In this document: piece after piece, positions 5,771-8,431 of the stretch
Position numbering within the stretch: position 1 is the first letter of the stretch
How the letters are laid out: each line of letters opens with the position of its first letter
Notes under the pieces: generated by a model
What the model saw: the letters and a program-made list of their open reading frames with translations, nothing else
Database searches by the model: none
What the model was told of the DNA's origin: nothing
Translations under genes and position numbers: made by a program
Source: JAUVKA01 sp964465145
GTDB lineage: Bacteria > Bacteroidota > Bacteroidia > Bacteroidales > UBA12481
NCBI GenBank assembly: GCA_964465145.1
Contig: CAYXJR010000127.1
Location: forward strand, 1 to 8,431
DNA length: 8,431 bases
Reading direction: 5' to 3'

Positions 5771-6727
5771 TTATTTTTCTTTAAGTATTAGTATGACGGT
5801 ATAAGCAATGAATGTGGCTAATAAAAGTCCGGCTTCCCATCTGTCAAGCTTTTTCTTTTTGCCTGTAAACATGGCGACAAACACGAAAATCGTTCCGCCG
5901 AAAAGTAAAAAGAGGTCGGTATTGAATTTTATGTTGTAGGGTATTGGCCTGACAAAGGAACTAATGGAAAGAATTAAGAAAATATTGAAGATGTTTGATC
6001 CTATGATATTACCAACGGCAATGTCATTGTTCTTTTTGAAGGCGGCTACAACTGAAGTTGCCAGTTCAGGCAGGGAAGTCCCTGCGGCAATAATTGTTAA
6101 GCCTATGATCTTCTCGCTGACTCCCAGGGCTGTTGCCAGTTGAATACTGTTCCTGACAACAAATTGCCCGCCAATTACCAATGCTGATAAACCCAAAATT
6201 ATGTATGTCCAAATTTTGAGGCTGGACAGCCCATTGTCTTTTACTTCAGGTTCAGCGGTATCGGTTTTTAGCTGTTGATAGATGTAGAAAATGAAAAGGA
6301 CAAACATGGCCAGTAATATTAAACCATCTGTTCTTGTTAGGATGGGTGAGCCTGAACCAGTGAAATCGTTAGCAAGGGCAAATAATAATACTACCCCAAA
6401 GAAGGACCATGGAATTTCTTTCCATACAGTACTTGACTGAACTGTTAAGGGGGTAATAAGACCGGCGATGCCAAGTATTAGAAAAAGATTAAAATTATTA
6501 CTCCCAATAATATTGCCGAGCACAATGTCTGAATGACCCTGAAACGAGGCAATTGAATTCACAACCAATTCAGGGGCTGAAGTACCAAAGGCCACAATGG
6601 TAAGTCCGATAATCAGGTTTGAAATATTATGCCTTTTTGCAAGTGCGGACGCACCATCAACCAGCCAGTCTGCTCCTTTTAAAAGCAAGGCAAGTCCAAG
6701 TATTAAAAGCAGGATTTGTACAATCAT
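5771..6727 (-). CDS. Calcium/sodium antiporter, CaCA family (YrbG-like)
   Basis: Inner-membrane cation exchanger of 318 residues, the usual length for bacterial YrbG-type Na+/Ca2+ antiporters. It shows the two inverted alpha-repeats that define the family: GTSAPEL around Glu53 with GNIIGSNNFN at 71-80, and GTSLPEL around Glu221 with GNIIGSNIFN at 239-248. The two glutamates are the expected cation ligands. A hydrophilic linker (about residues 150-170) separates the halves, giving roughly ten hydrophobic segments. The first alpha-repeat has GSNN where the second has the commoner GSNI. The ATG at 6727 is preferred over an in-frame TTG at 6751 because the family N-terminus (hydrophobic helix then KGADWLVDG) follows it directly. 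It lies 53 bp downstream of the GNAT-nitrilase gene on the same strand, so co-transcription is possible, with a hairpin in between. Ion specificity is from the family, not from the sequence. Confidence 0.92.
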   Translation of the reverse strand: MIVQILLLILGLALLLKGADWLVDGASALAKRHNISNLIIGLTIVAFGTSAPELVVNSIASFQGHSDIVLGNIIGSNNFNLFLILGIAGLITPLTVQSSTVWKEIPWSFFGVVLLFALANDFTGSGSPILTRTDGLILLAMFVLFIFYIYQQLKTDTAEPEVKDNGLSSLKIWTYIILGLSALVIGGQFVVRNSIQLATALGVSEKIIGLTIIAAGTSLPELATSVVAAFKKNNDIAVGNIIGSNIFNIFLILSISSFVRPIPYNIKFNTDLFLLFGGTIFVFVAMFTGKKKKLDRWEAGLLLATFIAYTVILILKEK

Positions 6728-6754
6728 TTTGAAGGAATAAATTACTAACAATGT

Positions 6755-6775
6755 AGGAAGGTTAATGACCTTCCT
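6755..6775 (-). terminator. Hairpin just after the GNAT-nitrilase stop codon
   Basis: Arms AGGAAGGT (6755-6762) and ACCTTCCT (6768-6775) form a perfect 8-bp stem with a 5-base loop, starting five bases beyond the TAA at 6781-6783. No U run follows on the minus strand, so it may be a weak terminator, a processing site, or a 3'-end stabiliser setting the ratio of the two genes rather than a full stop. Confidence 0.4.
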
Positions 6776-6780
6776 TATCC

Positions 6781-8313
6781 TTATTCATTGAGGTCTGCTT
6801 TCCTCAACTCATAAATATCTTTCCGCCTGTCTTTTAGGTTCCTCACACTTCCGAATTGATCCAACTGGCGTAGTAAATCGATATCAAGATCGGCTATTAA
6901 GATCATTTCAGTATTTGGGGTTGCTTCGGCTTTTATGCCATTAGCCGGAAAGGCAAAATCACATGGGGTGAAAACCATGGATTGGGCATATTGGATATCC
7001 ATATTGTGGACTTTAGGCAAATTCCCAACACAACCGGCAATTGCCACGTAACATTCATTTTCTATTGCTCTTGCCTGGGCACAGTTCCTGACTCTTGAAT
7101 AGTCGTTTTGTGTATCAGTTAGAAATGGTACAAAGAGAATATCCATCCCTTCATCGGCAAGAAGCCGGCTCAGTTCCGGGAATTCCACATCATAACATAT
7201 CAGGATGCCAATTTTACCGCAATCTGTATCAAATACCTTTAGTTTAGAACCTTTATCCATGCCCCACACTTTGATTTCGTCAGGAGTTACATGCAGCTTC
7301 TCATATCTTTCTACCATTCCATCCCTTTTACATAAATAACCTACGTTATAAAGTCTGTCATTTTGAATTTCCGGTAAGCTTCCTGAGATTATATTGATGT
7401 TATATGAGATGGCCAGTTCGGAAAATTTGTGAATAACGCTCGAAGTGTGTTTCGCAAGCTCCCTTATGGATTCGGCTTCTGGTAAATGATTGTACTCCGC
7501 CATAAGGGGAGCGTCAAAAAATTCCGGGAAAAGAGCGAAATCAGACCGGTATCCAGAAACCGCATCCACAAAGAACTCGGCTTGTTGGAGCAATTCTTCC
7601 AAATCTTTATAAGGCCGCATTTGCCATTGTATCAGGCCTAAGCGTACAACCTTTTTAGTAGTGCTTGCAGTTTTTGATTTTTTCTCGTAATAGATATTAT
7701 CCCATTCCAACAGAACCGCATATTCATTTGATGCTTCATCCCCTTCAAGATAGTTTTTAAGAATTTTTGAGGGATGAAAATCATTCGATACCTGGAAATT
7801 TAATACAGGGTCCAGGATTTCTTTTCTTCTTACCCTGTCGATATACTCTTTTGGTGTCAGCTCCCTGGAATACTTATGGTAATTGGGAATTCTTCCTCCA
7901 AAAGCAACACCTTTAAGGTTTAATCTTTCGCAAAGTTCTTTCCTGTAATCGTAAAGCCTACGGCCAAGCCTTAATCCCCTGAATTCAGGCTTGATGAAAA
8001 CGTCAACTCCGTAAAGCACATCGCCGTCAGGGGAATGTGTATCAAAAGTATAATTACCTGTAATTTCTTTGTAGGTATGCTTATCATCAAACCTGGCATA
8101 ATCAACAATAATGGACAAGGCACATCCGGCAATAAGGCTGTTGACTTTTATTACAACCTGTCCTTCAGGGAAACGGCTGATCAGTGAGTTAATATGGTGC
8201 TCCTTCCAAAAGGCGTTGGGCATGGTTGTATACGACTCAATCATGGCTTCTTTAAGTTCCTGGTAATCATCCAGGCTTAAAAAAGCCAGTTCAATGTTTT
8301 CTATATCTTTCAT
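6781..8313 (-). CDS. Bifunctional GNAT N-acetyltransferase / nitrilase-type carbon-nitrogen hydrolase (YhcX-like)
   Basis: Cytosolic two-domain protein of 510 residues. Residues about 5-205 form a GNAT domain, with acetyl-CoA-binding motif A around VFIKPEFRGLRLGRRLYDYR (105-124), the R-G-x-x-L-G loop at 112-117. Residues about 222-505 form a carbon-nitrogen hydrolase domain with the Glu-Lys-Cys triad: Glu264 in LFPEFF, Lys339 in YEKLHV, Cys373 in ILICYDVEFPE. All three catalytic residues are present, so the amidase half should be active. The fusion is known in bacteria (B. subtilis YhcX has the same order and about the same length), but a firm physiological substrate is not known to me; release of ammonia from an amide or nitrile coupled to N-acylation of an amine would fit both halves, and is inference. 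The ATG at 8313 is preceded by an A-rich leader and a good Bacteroidota promoter. The antiporter gene follows after a hairpin. Confidence 0.93.
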   Translation of the reverse strand: MKDIENIELAFLSLDDYQELKEAMIESYTTMPNAFWKEHHINSLISRFPEGQVVIKVNSLIAGCALSIIVDYARFDDKHTYKEITGNYTFDTHSPDGDVLYGVDVFIKPEFRGLRLGRRLYDYRKELCERLNLKGVAFGGRIPNYHKYSRELTPKEYIDRVRRKEILDPVLNFQVSNDFHPSKILKNYLEGDEASNEYAVLLEWDNIYYEKKSKTASTTKKVVRLGLIQWQMRPYKDLEELLQQAEFFVDAVSGYRSDFALFPEFFDAPLMAEYNHLPEAESIRELAKHTSSVIHKFSELAISYNINIISGSLPEIQNDRLYNVGYLCKRDGMVERYEKLHVTPDEIKVWGMDKGSKLKVFDTDCGKIGILICYDVEFPELSRLLADEGMDILFVPFLTDTQNDYSRVRNCAQARAIENECYVAIAGCVGNLPKVHNMDIQYAQSMVFTPCDFAFPANGIKAEATPNTEMILIADLDIDLLRQLDQFGSVRNLKDRRKDIYELRKADLNE

Positions 8314-8363
8314 AGTTCATTTTTTATTCTATACTACAATATCCCTTTATTGAAAAGTATGTT

Positions 8364-8393
8364 CAAAATTAAAATATCTTAGTACATGACAAA
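8364..8393 (-). promoter_or_regulatory. Bacteroidota-type promoter for the GNAT-nitrilase gene
   Basis: On the minus strand TAATTTTG (8371-8364) matches the -7 consensus TAnnTTTG exactly, and TTTG (8393-8390) lies 18 bases upstream as the -33 element, close to the usual spacing of about 19-21. Transcription would start near 8357, leaving an A-rich leader of about 44 nt before the ATG at 8313. Apart from this, 8314-8431 shows only AT-rich sequence. Confidence 0.5.
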
Positions 8394-8431
8394 ATTTATA
8401 ACAATCTGATTATCAATAATATATGTTAATA

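Noticed and set aside
6728..6751. Upstream TTG start for the antiporter
   Set aside because: It adds eight residues before the usual family N-terminus and overlaps the approach to the hairpin region; the ATG at 6727 fits the family length and first helix better.

Overview
The window looks like a chromosomal segment of a free-living or host-associated member of the Bacteroidota. The protein types fit this phylum: an SGLT-type Na+/sugar symporter, a GNAT-nitrilase fusion and a Tat-exported metallophosphoesterase. The start codons have A-rich leaders without clear Shine-Dalgarno sequences, and the best promoter match (minus strand, 8364-8393) is a TTTG...TAnnTTTG pair as used by the Bacteroidota sigma factor. 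The genus cannot be told from this sequence. No rRNA, tRNA, transposase, phage gene or CRISPR array is visible, and all six genes appear intact.

Layout. On the minus strand, read from right to left between 4439 and 217, lies a pentose-utilisation cassette: an SGLT-like symporter (4439-2607), an L-fucose/L-arabinose-isomerase-family enzyme (2423-942) and L-ribulose-5-phosphate 4-epimerase AraD (918-217). The three would import a sugar, isomerise the aldose to a ketose, and convert L-ribulose-5-P to D-xylulose-5-P. The ketose kinase that should sit between isomerase and epimerase is not in the window. Divergent from the cassette is a Tat-signal-bearing calcineurin-like phosphoesterase (4666-5643, plus strand). 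A convergent gap with a small palindromic repeat follows. Then come a CaCA-type Ca2+/Na+ antiporter (6727-5771, minus) and, upstream of it on the same strand, a GNAT acetyltransferase fused to a nitrilase-type amidohydrolase (8313-6781).

The most unusual structure is non-coding. Three in-register arrays of 7-bp units (2426-2600, 25 units; 4458-4534, 11 units; 187-221, 5 units) sit only at the borders of the sugar cassette. Despite different sequences (cgtcacc, cgttact, agttatg, cgtcatt) all share a plus-strand core GTYAY in one orientation relative to the cassette. The largest fills essentially the whole symporter-isomerase gap, and the smallest supplies the araD stop codon. GC-rich palindromic blocks lie beside two of the arrays (107-127 and about 4536-4563). 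A 22-bp AT-rich perfect inverted repeat (4583-4604) sits in the divergent promoter region and is a good operator candidate.

Gene-free stretches are all shorter than 300 bases: 1-216, 2424-2606, 4440-4665, 5644-5770 and 8314-8431. Their contents are listed as features where anything could be seen. Bases 1-106 hold AT-rich sequence with no feature I can defend.
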